Shown here: piece by piece, positions 8,476 through 16,407 of the stretch
Numbering within the stretch: the first letter of the stretch is position 1
How the letters are laid out: each line of letters opens with the position of its first letter
Source: Sphaerisporangium sp040649355
GTDB taxonomy: Bacteria; Actinomycetota; Actinomycetes; Streptosporangiales; Streptosporangiaceae
Length of the DNA: 64,000 bases
NCBI RefSeq assembly: GCF_043197795.1
Contig: NZ_JBICTU010000003.1
Coordinates: 248,001-312,000, forward strand
Reading direction: 5' to 3'
Position numbers and translations under genes: made by a program
The notes under the pieces: generated by a model
Databases searched by the model: none
Told to the model about the DNA's origin: nothing
Seen by the model: only the letters and a program-made list of their open reading frames with translations

Positions 8476-9390
8476 CTACCGTCCGGCGAGCTCTTCGACG
8501 ATCGGGGTGAAGGCGTCCAGGTCAGGCTCGTTGTGCAGGACGTAGTAGGAGAGGTCGTGCTCGTCGCGCCAGCGGCGGAGCTTCTCCACGATCTCGTCGT
8601 GGGAGCCGAGCAGCACCTGGGGCGTCTCGTCCTGCCCGCTGGAGTCGGCGGCGCTCCACGCGGCCTCGGACCTGCGTACGCCGACCTGCAGGACGCTGGT
8701 GCCGAGCTCGATCGCCTCGTAACGCTCACCGGCGGCGGTACGGACGATGTCGATCTTCTTCACGAACGCGTCCAGGCCGGAGTCGGCTCCGTCGGGACCG
8801 GAACCGTCGGCACGTACCAGCCTGGCCAGGTTGATCACGTCCGCCTCGTGGGCCGCGAGCCTCAGCACGCGCGGCCCGCCGCCTCCGAGCAGCAGCTTCG
8901 GGTGAGGCCGCTGCACGGGCTTGGGCCGCTGGTCGAGGCCGGTGATCCGGTAGTGCTCGCCCTCGAAGCCGAACGGCCCGTCCGACCAGAGCCCCTTGAG
9001 CACGGCGATCCCCTCGGCGAGCCGGTCCACGCGCACGCCCGGCGGGTCCAGGGGGAGGCCGGCGGCGGTGTAGTCGGCCGCCATCCAGCCGGTGCCGAGG
9101 CCGACCTCCACGCGGCCCTCGGACAGGACGTCGACGGTCGCGGTCTCCTTGGCGAGCACCGCGGGGTGCCGGAAGTCGTTGGCGAACACCAGCGTGCCGA
9201 CGCGAAGGCGCGTGGTCGCGCAGGCGGCGGCCGTCATCGCGGCGACGGGGGCGAACCGCGGGCCCGTCAGGTGGTCGGGGACGAGCAGCACGTCGAAACC
9301 GGAGTCCTCCAGGCGCCGGGCCTTGTCCGCCCAGGACTTGGCGGTGTCGGCCTCGCGGATGACGGCGGCGAACCGGAACGGCCTCTTCAC
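8476..9390 (-). CDS. LLM-class (probably F420-dependent) oxidoreductase
   Basis: 304 residues from GTG 9390, chosen because GAAAGGAG lies 8 nt upstream; an ATG at 9414 would add eight residues but lacks a site. Luciferase-like (beta/alpha)8 features are 'DVLLVPDHL', 'TTRLRVGTLVFANDFRHP', 'LAKETATVDVLSEGRVEVGLGTGW' and 'PKLLLGGGGPRVLRLAA'. The order matches the actinobacterial TIGR03621-like F420 group. The cofactor (F420 rather than FMN) is inferred from this group. A perfect 14-bp palindrome lies upstream at 9418-9431, so it is probably under a TetR-type repressor, with the phosphatase gene in the same operon. Confidence 0.88.
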   Translation of the reverse strand: MKRPFRFAAVIREADTAKSWADKARRLEDSGFDVLLVPDHLTGPRFAPVAAMTAAACATTRLRVGTLVFANDFRHPAVLAKETATVDVLSEGRVEVGLGTGWMAADYTAAGLPLDPPGVRVDRLAEGIAVLKGLWSDGPFGFEGEHYRITGLDQRPKPVQRPHPKLLLGGGGPRVLRLAAHEADVINLARLVRADGSGPDGADSGLDAFVKKIDIVRTAAGERYEAIELGTSVLQVGVRRSEAAWSAADSSGQDETPQVLLGSHDEIVEKLRRWRDEHDLSYYVLHNEPDLDAFTPIVEELAGR

Positions 9391-9417
9391 GGCGGGGTCT
9401 CCTTTCGAGCCCATACG

Positions 9418-9431
9418 AGCAAGCGCTTGCT
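9418..9431. promoter_or_regulatory. Perfect palindrome AGCAAGCGCTTGCT
   Basis: A 14-bp perfect palindrome 27 bp upstream of the chosen start of the LLM oxidoreductase. It matches the form AnCAAGnnCTTGnT, which I recall as the KstR2 (TetR family) operator. Near-identical copies lie at 23533 and 34208. Confidence 0.65.
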
Positions 9432-9682
9432 AAAGACTAGGCCGCCGTCCCATCCCACGGAAGCCTTCTGGATTCCCCTACCCGGTACGAGCCCAACGAC
9501 CGCGGCCGGCGGCGCGACGAGATCACCCGCCCGAGCGAGCCGATGCCACCCTCAGCGGATCTTGCCCGTTTCTGGAGACAGCGCCACCCCGGAACGGGGC
9601 ACTCACTCCCTCACGGGCAGTCGCGGGAAGTGGACGCGCCAAGGACACGCCCCCATGCCTGACGTGCGAGGAGACCACTGAG

Positions 9683-10321
9683 ATGAGCGAGACCATCGCG
9701 GGCGTCACCATTCCCGACTCGGCGCTCGCGGACGAGGCCACCGAGCTCGTCCGGGACGCGGCGCCCCCGCTGCTGTACGACCACTCGCGCCGCGTCTTCC
9801 TCTTCGGGACGCTGAAAGGGCGGCGGCTCGGACTCGAAGCGGACCCGGAGTTGCTGTACGTCGGCGCGATGTTCCACGACCTCGGGCTGACCGAGACCTA
9901 CCGCCGTACCGACCAGCGGTTCGAGATGGACGGCGCCGACGAGGCGCGCCGATTCCTCACCTCGCACGGGTTCCCCGAGGAGGACATCCGCAAGGTGTGG
10001 CAGGGCATCGCGCTGCACACCACCCCGGAGGTGCCGTACCGGCTCGAACCGGAGATCGCGCTCGTGACGGCCGGGGTCGAGACCGACGTCCTCGGCATCG
10101 GCTACGACGAACTCGACCCGGACGACATCGCGGCGGTCACGGCCGCCCACCCCCGTCCCGACTTCAAGCGCCAGATCCTCGCCGCCTTCACCGACGGCTT
10201 CAAGGACCGCCCCGGCACCACCTTCGGCACGGTCAACGCCGACGTCCTCGAACACTTCGTCCCCGGCTTCAGACACATCGACTTCGTAGAGGTGATCCAG
10301 AACTCCGCCTGGCCCGAGTGA
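9683..10321 (+). CDS. HD domain-containing metal-dependent hydrolase
   Basis: 212 residues, ATG 9683 with AGGAG at 9669-9673. The HD signature is present: 'LLYDHSRRVFLFG' supplies the first His, 'LYVGAMFHDLGLTE' the HD pair, and 'IALHTTPEVP' a further His. This arrangement matches the group that includes fungal cyanamide hydratase-like HD proteins (VPDTALAREATEL-type N-terminus, here 'IPDSALADEATELVRD'). Substrate is unknown. The 3' end carries a partial 40-bp tandem duplication (10284-10341) spanning the stop codon. Confidence 0.88.
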   Translation: MSETIAGVTIPDSALADEATELVRDAAPPLLYDHSRRVFLFGTLKGRRLGLEADPELLYVGAMFHDLGLTETYRRTDQRFEMDGADEARRFLTSHGFPEEDIRKVWQGIALHTTPEVPYRLEPEIALVTAGVETDVLGIGYDELDPDDIAAVTAAHPRPDFKRQILAAFTDGFKDRPGTTFGTVNADVLEHFVPGFRHIDFVEVIQNSAWPE

Positions 10322-10341
10322 GCTCGTAGAGATGATCCAGA
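10284..10341. repeat. Partial 40-bp duplication at the 3' end of the HD gene
   Basis: TCGTAGAGGTGATCCAGA (10284-10301) recurs with one change at 10324-10341, exactly 40 bp later and just past the stop codon. This looks like a recent slippage duplication. Confidence 0.7.
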
Positions 10342-10412
10342 GGTTGGGATCCTCGCCTGGCTTCTGGCGCCGGGTGGTGTTCAGCGGTGGGGTCGGCGCC
10401 GAGGCCGGTGCC

Positions 10413-10892
10413 TTACCCGGGGGTCTCTGCCTGGTGCTCGCCCTCGTGCGGTTCGTGGCCCGGATGCGGGCACTTCTTGCGGAACCAGACGGTCTTCCCC
10501 GTGCCGTCCTGATCGGGAAGGATGCCCCACTCGTCGCACAGGGCCTCGACGATGGTCAGGCCGCGGCCGTGCTCGGCGTCGTCGTCCTCGGGGCTCCGCT
10601 CCGGCCGTCCCGTGCCATGGTCGCTGACCTCGGCGGACACCGTCTCTCCCGTCACCCGGAGCGTCAGCTGGATCGGCGGCAGCCCGTACAGGACGGCATT
10701 GCTCAGCACCTCGGTCGTGGCGAGCACGATGTCGTCGGTGAGATCACTCGATACGGCGAGCTGCCACTTGATGAGGGTCTGCCGGACCATGCCCCGGACG
10801 TCTCCGAGGATCATGGGGTCCCTGGGGATGTCCCAGCGTACGGCGCGGAAACCGTCCGGGGTGCCGATCATTCTCTTCCTTGCCTGCGCCAT
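10413..10892 (-). CDS. ATP-binding protein (GHKL, anti-sigma-like)
   Basis: 159 residues from ATG 10892; ATG 10871, with AAGGAAGAG just before it, is an alternative. The frame extends further upstream but without domain similarity. The HATPase_c features are the N box 'IVLATTEVLSNAVLYG', G1 'EVSDHGTGRPE' and G2 'EHGRGLTIVEALCDEWG', with the ATP-lid end 'GTGKTVWF'. This is the stand-alone RsbW/SpoIIAB-like type that regulates anti-anti-sigma factors or phosphatases. It converges with the HD gene and is divergent from the ArsR-SRPBCC gene. Confidence 0.85.
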   Translation of the reverse strand: MAQARKRMIGTPDGFRAVRWDIPRDPMILGDVRGMVRQTLIKWQLAVSSDLTDDIVLATTEVLSNAVLYGLPPIQLTLRVTGETVSAEVSDHGTGRPERSPEDDDAEHGRGLTIVEALCDEWGILPDQDGTGKTVWFRKKCPHPGHEPHEGEHQAETPG

Positions 10893-11026
10893 ATATGACC
10901 CGGAAGACCCTACTCTGTCCAGGTTTGGGCTGTTCGTAGGGATGGGTCGCGGGGGCGATTTGTCGTCAAACAGCAACGAATTGGCCTTCCACCCCGAGCC
11001 CGGGTAGCTCGGCCTAGCTGGCGCCG

Positions 11027-11057
11027 TTGACATTAGGCAGGTGATTGCCTGCATAAT
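11027..11057 (+). promoter_or_regulatory. Promoter with internal inverted repeat for the ArsR-SRPBCC gene
   Basis: TTGACA (11027-11032), a 19-bp spacer and CATAAT (11052-11057). The inverted repeat AGGCA-N6-TGCCT (11035-11050) lies between the two boxes. The expected transcription start about 7 bp downstream coincides with the GTG at 11065, so the mRNA would be leaderless and self-repressed by the ArsR domain. Inference from spacing only. Confidence 0.55.
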
Positions 11058-11064
11058 TTCGCCT

Positions 11065-11856
11065 GTGGTTGCAGAGACGGACAAGGTCTTCAAGGCGCTG
11101 GCCGACCAGACCCGGCGGTACCTGCTGGACAGGCTTCACGAGCACAACGGGCAGACGCTGGGCGAGCTGTGCGAGCACCTCGACATGGCGCGTCAGTCGG
11201 TAACCCAGCACCTGGCCGTCCTGGAGGCGGCCAACCTGGTCAGCACGGTCCGGCGGGGGCGGGAGAAGCTGCACTACCTCAACCCCGTTCCCCTTCACGA
11301 GATCCAGGAACGGTGGATCGACAAGTTCGAGCATCCGCGTCTTCGAACGCTGAGCGCCCTGAAGCGACGAGCAGAGGAGCATGACATGGCCGACAAGCCG
11401 GCTTACGTGTACGTCACCTATATCCAGAGCACGCCGGAGAAGGTCTGGCACGCCTTGACCGACGCCGACCTCACCGCCGAGTACTGGGGCCACAGCAACG
11501 TCTCGGACTGGCAGGTGGGCTCCACCTGGGAGCACCGGCGCACCGACGGTTCGGGTATCGCCGACGTCGCAGGCACGGTCCTTGAGGCCGTTCCACCCAA
11601 GCGGTTGGTGATCACCTTCGGCGAGCCGTCGCAGGTCACGTTCGAGATCGAGCCCTACGGTGAGATCATCCGCCTGACCGTCACCCATGAGAACCTCGCC
11701 ACCCAGGCCGACTACGACACGATCTCCGCCGGATGGCCGGCCGTCCTGGCCAACCTCAAATCCCTCATGGAGACCGGACACGTACTCCCACAGGCGCCCT
11801 GGGAGATGCACGAGGAACTCCGGGCCGCCCAGATGGCGAGCAACGACCCGCGTTGA
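11065..11856 (+). CDS. ArsR-type HTH fused to an SRPBCC (AHSA1) domain
   Basis: 263 residues from GTG 11065; an earlier in-frame GTG at 11041 falls inside the promoter spacer and is less likely. Residues about 5-85 are a winged helix (VFKALADQTRRYLLDRLHE, 'LCEHLDMARQSVTQHLAVLE', 'GREKLHYLNP'). Residues about 110-240 are an SRPBCC/AHSA1 ligand-binding fold ('YVYVTYIQSTPEKVWHALTD', 'EYWGHSNVSDWQVGSTWEH', 'ITFGEPSQVTFEIEPYGE'). ArsR and SRPBCC are usually two adjacent genes; here they are one protein, so ligand binding could directly control repression. No metal-binding Cys cluster is seen in the HTH part. Confidence 0.88.
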   Translation: MVAETDKVFKALADQTRRYLLDRLHEHNGQTLGELCEHLDMARQSVTQHLAVLEAANLVSTVRRGREKLHYLNPVPLHEIQERWIDKFEHPRLRTLSALKRRAEEHDMADKPAYVYVTYIQSTPEKVWHALTDADLTAEYWGHSNVSDWQVGSTWEHRRTDGSGIADVAGTVLEAVPPKRLVITFGEPSQVTFEIEPYGEIIRLTVTHENLATQADYDTISAGWPAVLANLKSLMETGHVLPQAPWEMHEELRAAQMASNDPR

Positions 11857-12020
11857 GGGTCGATCAGGCGTGATCACTCGCTCAGGGGCCGGAAGTCATC
11901 TCCGAGGCGGACCGGCACTCACCTCGCAGGAGGACGATCCGGCGGTCCGGTGACGGCCACGATGTGATCGATCCCTGAGCGCACGTCGGACACGCGGGAC
12001 GCGACCCGGAGGACCTGGAC

Positions 12021-12602
12021 ATGTACAAGAAGACCCTGACCGTCGCGATGGCGGCGGCCACCCTGGCCACCCTGGCCACCCTGACCGCGGCCCCCGCGTC
12101 GGCGGTGGCGTTCACGGACGCGGCACCGAAGATCGAGGTCATCTTCGGAGCCTTCACGACCATCAGGGAACCTGACAGCACCTTCACCTGCCCGGCCGGC
12201 GAGGTGCTGATAGACCGCGCCCACTGGGGGGACGAGACCGGGTGGACCAGGTACCGGTGCGGCCAGGTCCGCATCAACGGCGAAACGGTCTCCGTGCAGA
12301 CCCGGAACTGGACCACCGCCGGCAAGGAGAGCAACTCCTACTTCGCCAGTCCCCCGGACCACGTCCTCATCGGCAGGCGGCACTTGGGCGACGAGAACGG
12401 CCTGACGTCCTACCTCACCGGTGCGCTGTACTGGCGCGGAGTTCAGCTGCGGCTCACCTCTCGGTACTGGACCGAGCCCATGAAGGAGAGCAACCACTCC
12501 ATCCAGGCGTTCGCCCCCTTGGTCATGACGGGCCGTCAGCACAAGGGAGACGAGAACGGCGACACCCGCTACGAGTACAGCACCGTCACCGTCGACGGCT
12601 GA
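12021..12602 (+). CDS. Secreted protein with three HxGDExGxTxY repeats
   Basis: 193 residues, ATG 12021 with GGAGG at 12008-12012. A signal peptide covers about residues 1-29 (hydrophobic core, AxA end 'APASA'). The mature part holds three copies of a roughly 55-residue unit: 'RAHWGDETGWTRY' near residue 66, 'RRHLGDENGLTSY' near 119 and 'RQHKGDENGDTRY' near 172. The first two units continue with 'W-T-x(3)-KESN'; the third stops short. Similar secreted repeat proteins occur in streptomycetes without known function. The conserved His/Asp/Glu suggests metal or glycan binding, but that is speculation. Confidence 0.75.
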   Translation: MYKKTLTVAMAAATLATLATLTAAPASAVAFTDAAPKIEVIFGAFTTIREPDSTFTCPAGEVLIDRAHWGDETGWTRYRCGQVRINGETVSVQTRNWTTAGKESNSYFASPPDHVLIGRRHLGDENGLTSYLTGALYWRGVQLRLTSRYWTEPMKESNHSIQAFAPLVMTGRQHKGDENGDTRYEYSTVTVDG

Positions 12603-12644
12603 GGCCCCCGGCTCCCTCTTGGAATCGCCCACTCGGCGGCTCGG

Positions 12645-13505
12645 TCAGTGGGTGAAGGTCCCGGTGAGGTGGGCCAGAGCCGAGTCCCTGTAGCGGGAAG
12701 CCCCGTCGGCCATGCCGTACGCGAGGTCCTCCAGGAGCGAGCAGCGGGCGTAGAAGGCGGCGCGCTCGCGGTCGGCGTCGTCGAAGGTGCCGTCGTAGTG
12801 GGAGAGCGTCGGCTCGAAGACCTCCGGGCCGAGGTCGCGGAAGATCAGCGCCAGGTCGCAGGCCGGATCGGTGACGGCGGCGTCGGTCCAGTCGATGACG
12901 CCGGTGATGGCGCTCGCCCGTACGTTCACGAGCAGGTGCTCGCCGCCGAGGTCGTTGTGGCAGAACGCCGCGACGTGGGGCTCGGCGGGCGGGGTGCGTG
13001 CGAGGAAGTCCTCGACAAGACGACGAGCCACGGCCGGCACGTGCCGCACGACCTTCCGGTAGTCCCGTTCGGCGTCGTCTCTCCAGGAGACCAGCGGGTA
13101 GGACTCCCTGGGCGCCAGCTTCTCCATTTCTTGCACCGGCGCCCGGTGCAGGCTGCTGAGGAATCCGCCGAGCGGGCCCGCCAGCCGCGCCGGTTCGGCG
13201 ACCGGATGGCCGATGAGGGGAACGCCGGGGAGCTTGACGTACGCCAGGAACCCCGCGTCCACGTCGGCGAACACCGGTTCGGGGACCGGCAGAGGGGACA
13301 ACCGGGCGACCGCTTCGAGCAGCTCGGCCTCGCGCCGGATCGTCTCGGCACGGACGGCCGGGTCGGTCTCCTTGCTTCCCCGGACGATCAGCTCACGGTC
13401 GACCTCGTAAGCGACGTTGTCCAAGCCCTCGCCCAGCTTGGTGATCGATCGGACCTCGCGTCCGGGCAGGTGACGGGTCAGCAGCGCACGAATCTCGTCG
13501 ATCAC
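12645..13505 (-). CDS. APH-like phosphotransferase family protein
   Basis: 286 residues, GTG start. The aminoglycoside/choline-kinase fold is marked by 'ITKLGEGLDNVAYEVD' (nucleotide loop), 'LIVRGSKE' (ATP lysine region), catalytic 'FCHNDLGGEHLLVN' (HxD-type loop) and 'ITGVIDWTDAAVTDPACDLAL' (metal-binding Asp). All key residues are present, so it is probably active. Substrate is unknown; resistance cannot be assumed. The start lies 9 bp after the stop of the acetyltransferase gene, so the two are co-transcribed. Confidence 0.88.
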   Translation of the reverse strand: MIDEIRALLTRHLPGREVRSITKLGEGLDNVAYEVDRELIVRGSKETDPAVRAETIRREAELLEAVARLSPLPVPEPVFADVDAGFLAYVKLPGVPLIGHPVAEPARLAGPLGGFLSSLHRAPVQEMEKLAPRESYPLVSWRDDAERDYRKVVRHVPAVARRLVEDFLARTPPAEPHVAAFCHNDLGGEHLLVNVRASAITGVIDWTDAAVTDPACDLALIFRDLGPEVFEPTLSHYDGTFDDADRERAAFYARCSLLEDLAYGMADGASRYRDSALAHLTGTFTH

Positions 13506-13514
13506 CCCCGCAGC

Positions 13515-14093
13515 CTAACCACCGCGCATACCTGGGGAGTACGGCCGACGCGGTGAGCGTTCTTCAGCGTCCGGGTCTTGAACCTCGGTCAAGGCGAGCT
13601 CGTACTCGACCTGGTCGACCAGGTTGCCATCGCCGAAGTCGTACCCGCGGACTTCACCGGAGTCCGTGAAGCCGTGCTTGGCATAGAACCGGAGTGACTG
13701 CGGTGTATCGCGCAGCGTCCATAGATGGACGTGGGTGAAGCCCTCCTGGCGTAGCCTTCGCAGGGTCGCGGTCATCAAGGCGCCCGCAATGCCAGTACCC
13801 CAGCCCGCGGGGTGCCCGAAGAAGCTGAAAATCTGCGCCATACCAGTCCGGGCCGGCGAGGATCCGAAGAAGGAGAGGGTTAGTGGCCGCCCCTCCAGCG
13901 CGGCGAGCATGATGCTGTCCTCGCCCTTGGCGATCCGGTCGTGCCACTGGCAGCGTCGCTGCTCCAGGGCTTGCGCGAAGAACTCCGGGGCGAAGAAGGG
14001 AGCATAGGCGGCTTTCCAGGACTCGACGTGGATCTCGCCCAGAACATCCCCATCGTTAGCTGAGGCCTCATAGATCTTCAAGTTCTCGTTCAC
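13515..14093 (-). CDS. GNAT family N-acetyltransferase
   Basis: 192 residues from GTG 14093. GNAT features are 'EIHVESWKAAYAPFFAPEFFA' at the N-terminus, 'AQIFSFFGHPAGWGTGIAGALMTATLRRL' (motif A, with an unusual GxGxxG-like run), 'HLWTLRDTPQSLRFYAKHGF' (motif B) and the C-terminal 'QVEYEL'. Probably acetylates a small molecule or protein amine. It is the first gene of a two-gene operon with the APH-like kinase. Confidence 0.88.
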   Translation of the reverse strand: MNENLKIYEASANDGDVLGEIHVESWKAAYAPFFAPEFFAQALEQRRCQWHDRIAKGEDSIMLAALEGRPLTLSFFGSSPARTGMAQIFSFFGHPAGWGTGIAGALMTATLRRLRQEGFTHVHLWTLRDTPQSLRFYAKHGFTDSGEVRGYDFGDGNLVDQVEYELALTEVQDPDAEERSPRRPYSPGMRGG

Positions 14094-14287
14094 CAGATCA
14101 TGTTATTGACGGACGTCGGCCCGAAGCGCTCTGCCGGTCGGCGGTGGCCTGGGCGGCACCGGCTCGCCACCCTTGCGGAATCCGGTAGGGGTAAAGTCCC
14201 ACATCTGAGAGACCCGGTGCGCGAGCGTGACCGGACGATTACCATCTGTTTCTAGGAGTCCTTGCTAGCAGCGGCTAGCTTAAAGGA

Positions 14288-14491
14288 GTGAAGCAGTTGA
14301 ACATTCGGGTTCCCGACCAGATGCTCGACCAGATCAGGGCGCGTGCCGCTGATCGCAAGCAGACGGTGCAGGACTATGTCACCTCCCTGATCAGCCGCGA
14401 CATCGACACCGAACGGAATGCGGCGCGCGCGTTCATCGCGGAGGTCCTCGAACGTGACGGCCACTGGCTCGATGAGCTGGAGTCGCGATGA
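14288..14491 (+). CDS. Ribbon-helix-helix antitoxin of a Fic-type pair
   Basis: 67 residues. The N-terminal 'LNIRVPDQMLDQIRARAADRKQTVQDYVTSL' is a classic RHH (CopG/Arc-like) DNA-binding segment, and the acidic C-terminal helix would bind the toxin. Start is GTG 14288; TTG 14297 is better placed relative to AAAGGAG (14282-14288) and may be the real start. The stop overlaps the toxin ATG (ATGA). Probably represses the operon together with its partner, by family analogy. Confidence 0.82.
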   Translation: MKQLNIRVPDQMLDQIRARAADRKQTVQDYVTSLISRDIDTERNAARAFIAEVLERDGHWLDELESR

Positions 14492-14856
14492 GCGGCATGG
14501 ACATGCGGGCCATGCTGGTCCTGGCGGAGGGGATGCCCGGTGATCCCCACGTCGCCGACTATGGAGCCCTGATCGCCGCGGAGGCACGCCACTGCGGAAC
14601 CGTGGTGGGTGACGACGTCTACCCGGCCATCACGGCGAAGTCCGCCGCACTTCTCCACAGTCTGCTGAGAGTCGAGGCATTGGACGAGCGCAACCGCACC
14701 TTCGCCTGGATAGTCGCCATGCGATACCTGAGCGTGAACGGCGTGCTCATGCCGAAGGTCGATCCGGCGAGCGCCGTGGACGTGCTCGACTCGGTGCGGC
14801 GGGGTGAGCTCGGGGTCCACGAGCTTGGGGTGTGGCTGGCGGAGGCGATGCACTGA
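14488..14856 (+). CDS. Fic/Doc-family toxin component with degenerate active site
   Basis: 122 residues, overlapping the antitoxin stop by 4 nt. The framework matches the actinobacterial 'fic family toxin-antitoxin, toxin component' group: 'MLVLAEGMPGDPHVADYGAL', 'GDDVYPAITAKSAALLHSLL' and a core helix. The Fic core HxFx(D/E)GNxR corresponds here to EALDERNRTFAW (residues 63-74): the catalytic His is Glu and the Gly/Arg positions differ. AMP-transferase or Doc-type kinase activity is therefore doubtful. It may be a non-catalytic partner or use different chemistry. Confidence 0.75.
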   Translation: MSGMDMRAMLVLAEGMPGDPHVADYGALIAAEARHCGTVVGDDVYPAITAKSAALLHSLLRVEALDERNRTFAWIVAMRYLSVNGVLMPKVDPASAVDVLDSVRRGELGVHELGVWLAEAMH

Positions 14857-14901
14857 GGCCGGTGGGTCGCGAAGGCCGATGGTAGAGGGGATGGGCCGAG
14901 G

Positions 14902-15522
14902 TCAGCGGGTGGCGGGGGTCTGGGTGGGGAGGGGTTTGCGCGTGCGGGTGTCCATGGCGTGCTCGACCAGGGTGACCAGCACCTTCTTGCTCGAATCCTT
15001 CTGCCTCGCGTCGCACAGCACGACGGGGATGTCCGGGCCCAGGTCCAGGGCCATCCGGATCTCGTCGAGGTCGTAGCGCTTGGCGCCCTCGAAGCAGTTC
15101 ACCGCGACGACGAACGGCGTGCCGCGCCGCTCGAAGTAGTCGACCGAAGGGAAGCAGTCGGCCAGGCGGCGGGTGTCGGCGATCACCACGGCGCCCATCG
15201 CGCCCAGTGCCAGCTCGTCCCAGACGAACCAGAACCGTTCCTGGCCCGGGGTGCCGAACAGGTAGAGCACGTGGGCGTCGCCGATCGAGATGCGGCCGAA
15301 GTCCATGGCGACGGTGGTCGTCTTCTTGGCCTCCACCCCCGACAGGTCGTCGACGCCGACGCCCCGGTCGGTCAGCAGCTCCTCGGTGCGCAGCGGCCGG
15401 GTCTCCGACACCGAGCCGACCATGGTCGTCTTCCCCGCTCCGAACCCACCCGCGATCAGGATCTTGATCGCGGTGGGCAGCTTCACCCGTCCGATGTCGC
15501 GGTTAGAGCGTCCGGAGTCCAT
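14902..15522 (-). CDS. cvnD: Conservon GTP-binding protein CvnD
   Basis: 206 residues from ATG 15522, overlapping the end of cvnC by 20 bp. G1 is 'IAGGFGAGKTTMVGSVSE', G3 'LYLFGTPGQERFWFVWDELALGA', and the G4 position reads 'VAVNCFEG' (NxxD relaxed). This is the Ras-like, MglA-related GTPase of actinomycete conservons. With CvnA-C it forms a membrane-associated signalling complex resembling a eukaryotic G-protein system. Last gene of the operon. Confidence 0.93.
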   Translation of the reverse strand: MDSGRSNRDIGRVKLPTAIKILIAGGFGAGKTTMVGSVSETRPLRTEELLTDRGVGVDDLSGVEAKKTTTVAMDFGRISIGDAHVLYLFGTPGQERFWFVWDELALGAMGAVVIADTRRLADCFPSVDYFERRGTPFVVAVNCFEGAKRYDLDEIRMALDLGPDIPVVLCDARQKDSSKKVLVTLVEHAMDTRTRKPLPTQTPATR

Positions 15523-15892
15523 TGAGCACCGCCTTGTAGGTTTCCAGATCGAGAACGTCCATCTCGCGCACGGGCTCCTGGATGGCGACGAAGCCCCGGT
15601 CGACGAGGTCGCCGAGCAGCACCCGGACGGTGCCCGCCGGCAGGTCCAGGTGGGCGGCGATCTCGGCGACCGACAGCGGCCGCTCGCAGAGCCTGACGAT
15701 GGTGTGGTGCTCGGGCCCAAGGCCCGGCTCCGCCGAGATCCCCGGGTTGATGGTCACCACGAGGGTGATGAGGTCGATCTGACCCCGGCTCGGCTGCGTG
15801 CGCCCGCGCGTCATGACGTACGGGCGGACGATCCGTCCGGCCTCGTCGTCGAGCCACTGTTCCTCTGCGGGGTCGTCGGAGAGGCTCGTCAT
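15503..15892 (-). CDS. cvnC: Conservon DUF742 protein CvnC
   Basis: 129 residues. DUF742 is recognisable from 'WLDDEAGRIVRPYVMTRGRTQP', 'LITLVVTIN', 'EHHTIVRLCERPLSVAEIAAHLDLPAGTVRVLLGDLVDRGFV' (a winged-helix-like section) and the terminal 'ETYKAVLNGLRTL'. Its ATG overlaps the cvnB stop (ATGA) and its end overlaps cvnD. Part of the cvnABCD complex; specific role unclear. Confidence 0.93.
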   Translation of the reverse strand: MTSLSDDPAEEQWLDDEAGRIVRPYVMTRGRTQPSRGQIDLITLVVTINPGISAEPGLGPEHHTIVRLCERPLSVAEIAAHLDLPAGTVRVLLGDLVDRGFVAIQEPVREMDVLDLETYKAVLNGLRTL

Positions 15893-16320
15893 CGGGCGCC
15901 CTCATTCCTTGGCGAAGGGGTCTCCGAGCGTGCCGGCGAGGTGAGGTACTGACCGACCCGGGTCACGAGCATGGCCATCTCGTAGGCGACAAGGCCCACG
16001 TCGGCGTCGTGCGCGCACAGGACCGCCAGGCACGCGCCCTCGCCCGCCACCGTCACCACCAGATACGCCGACTTCAGCGCGATGATGGTCTGACGTACGG
16101 CCCCGCCGCCGAAGCGCTCGCTGGCCCCCTGGGCGAGGCTCTGGATCCCCGCCGCCACGGCCGACAGGTGCTCGGCGTCGGCCTGGCCGAGACCTCGCGA
16201 CGTGGCCAGGAGCAGTCCGTCGGTGGACAGGACGATCCCGTGCTCGGCTTCCCTCACCCGCGCGACCAGGTCGTCCAGCAACCAGGTCAGATCGGCGGGG
16301 GAACTGGTCCTTTGCATCAC
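15889..16320 (-). CDS. cvnB: Conservon roadblock/LC7 protein CvnB
   Basis: 143 residues, with GTG 16320 and ATG 16317 adjacent as starts. The Roadblock/LC7 fold is marked by 'LTWLLDDLVARVREAEHGIVLSTDGLLLATSRGL', 'AEHLSAVAAGIQSLAQGAS' and 'LVVTVAGEGACLAVLCA'. Such proteins regulate the GTPase (MglB-like). Overlaps cvnC by 4 nt. Confidence 0.93.
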   Translation of the reverse strand: MMQRTSSPADLTWLLDDLVARVREAEHGIVLSTDGLLLATSRGLGQADAEHLSAVAAGIQSLAQGASERFGGGAVRQTIIALKSAYLVVTVAGEGACLAVLCAHDADVGLVAYEMAMLVTRVGQYLTSPARSETPSPRNEGAR

Positions 16321-16407
16321 TCGCTGTCCTCTTTTACCGGCTCACACTGTTCACTGCGTCGTCTGGTCGATCTCCACGGCCTACCTGCCAGGAGAAGATC
16401 CAAACCC

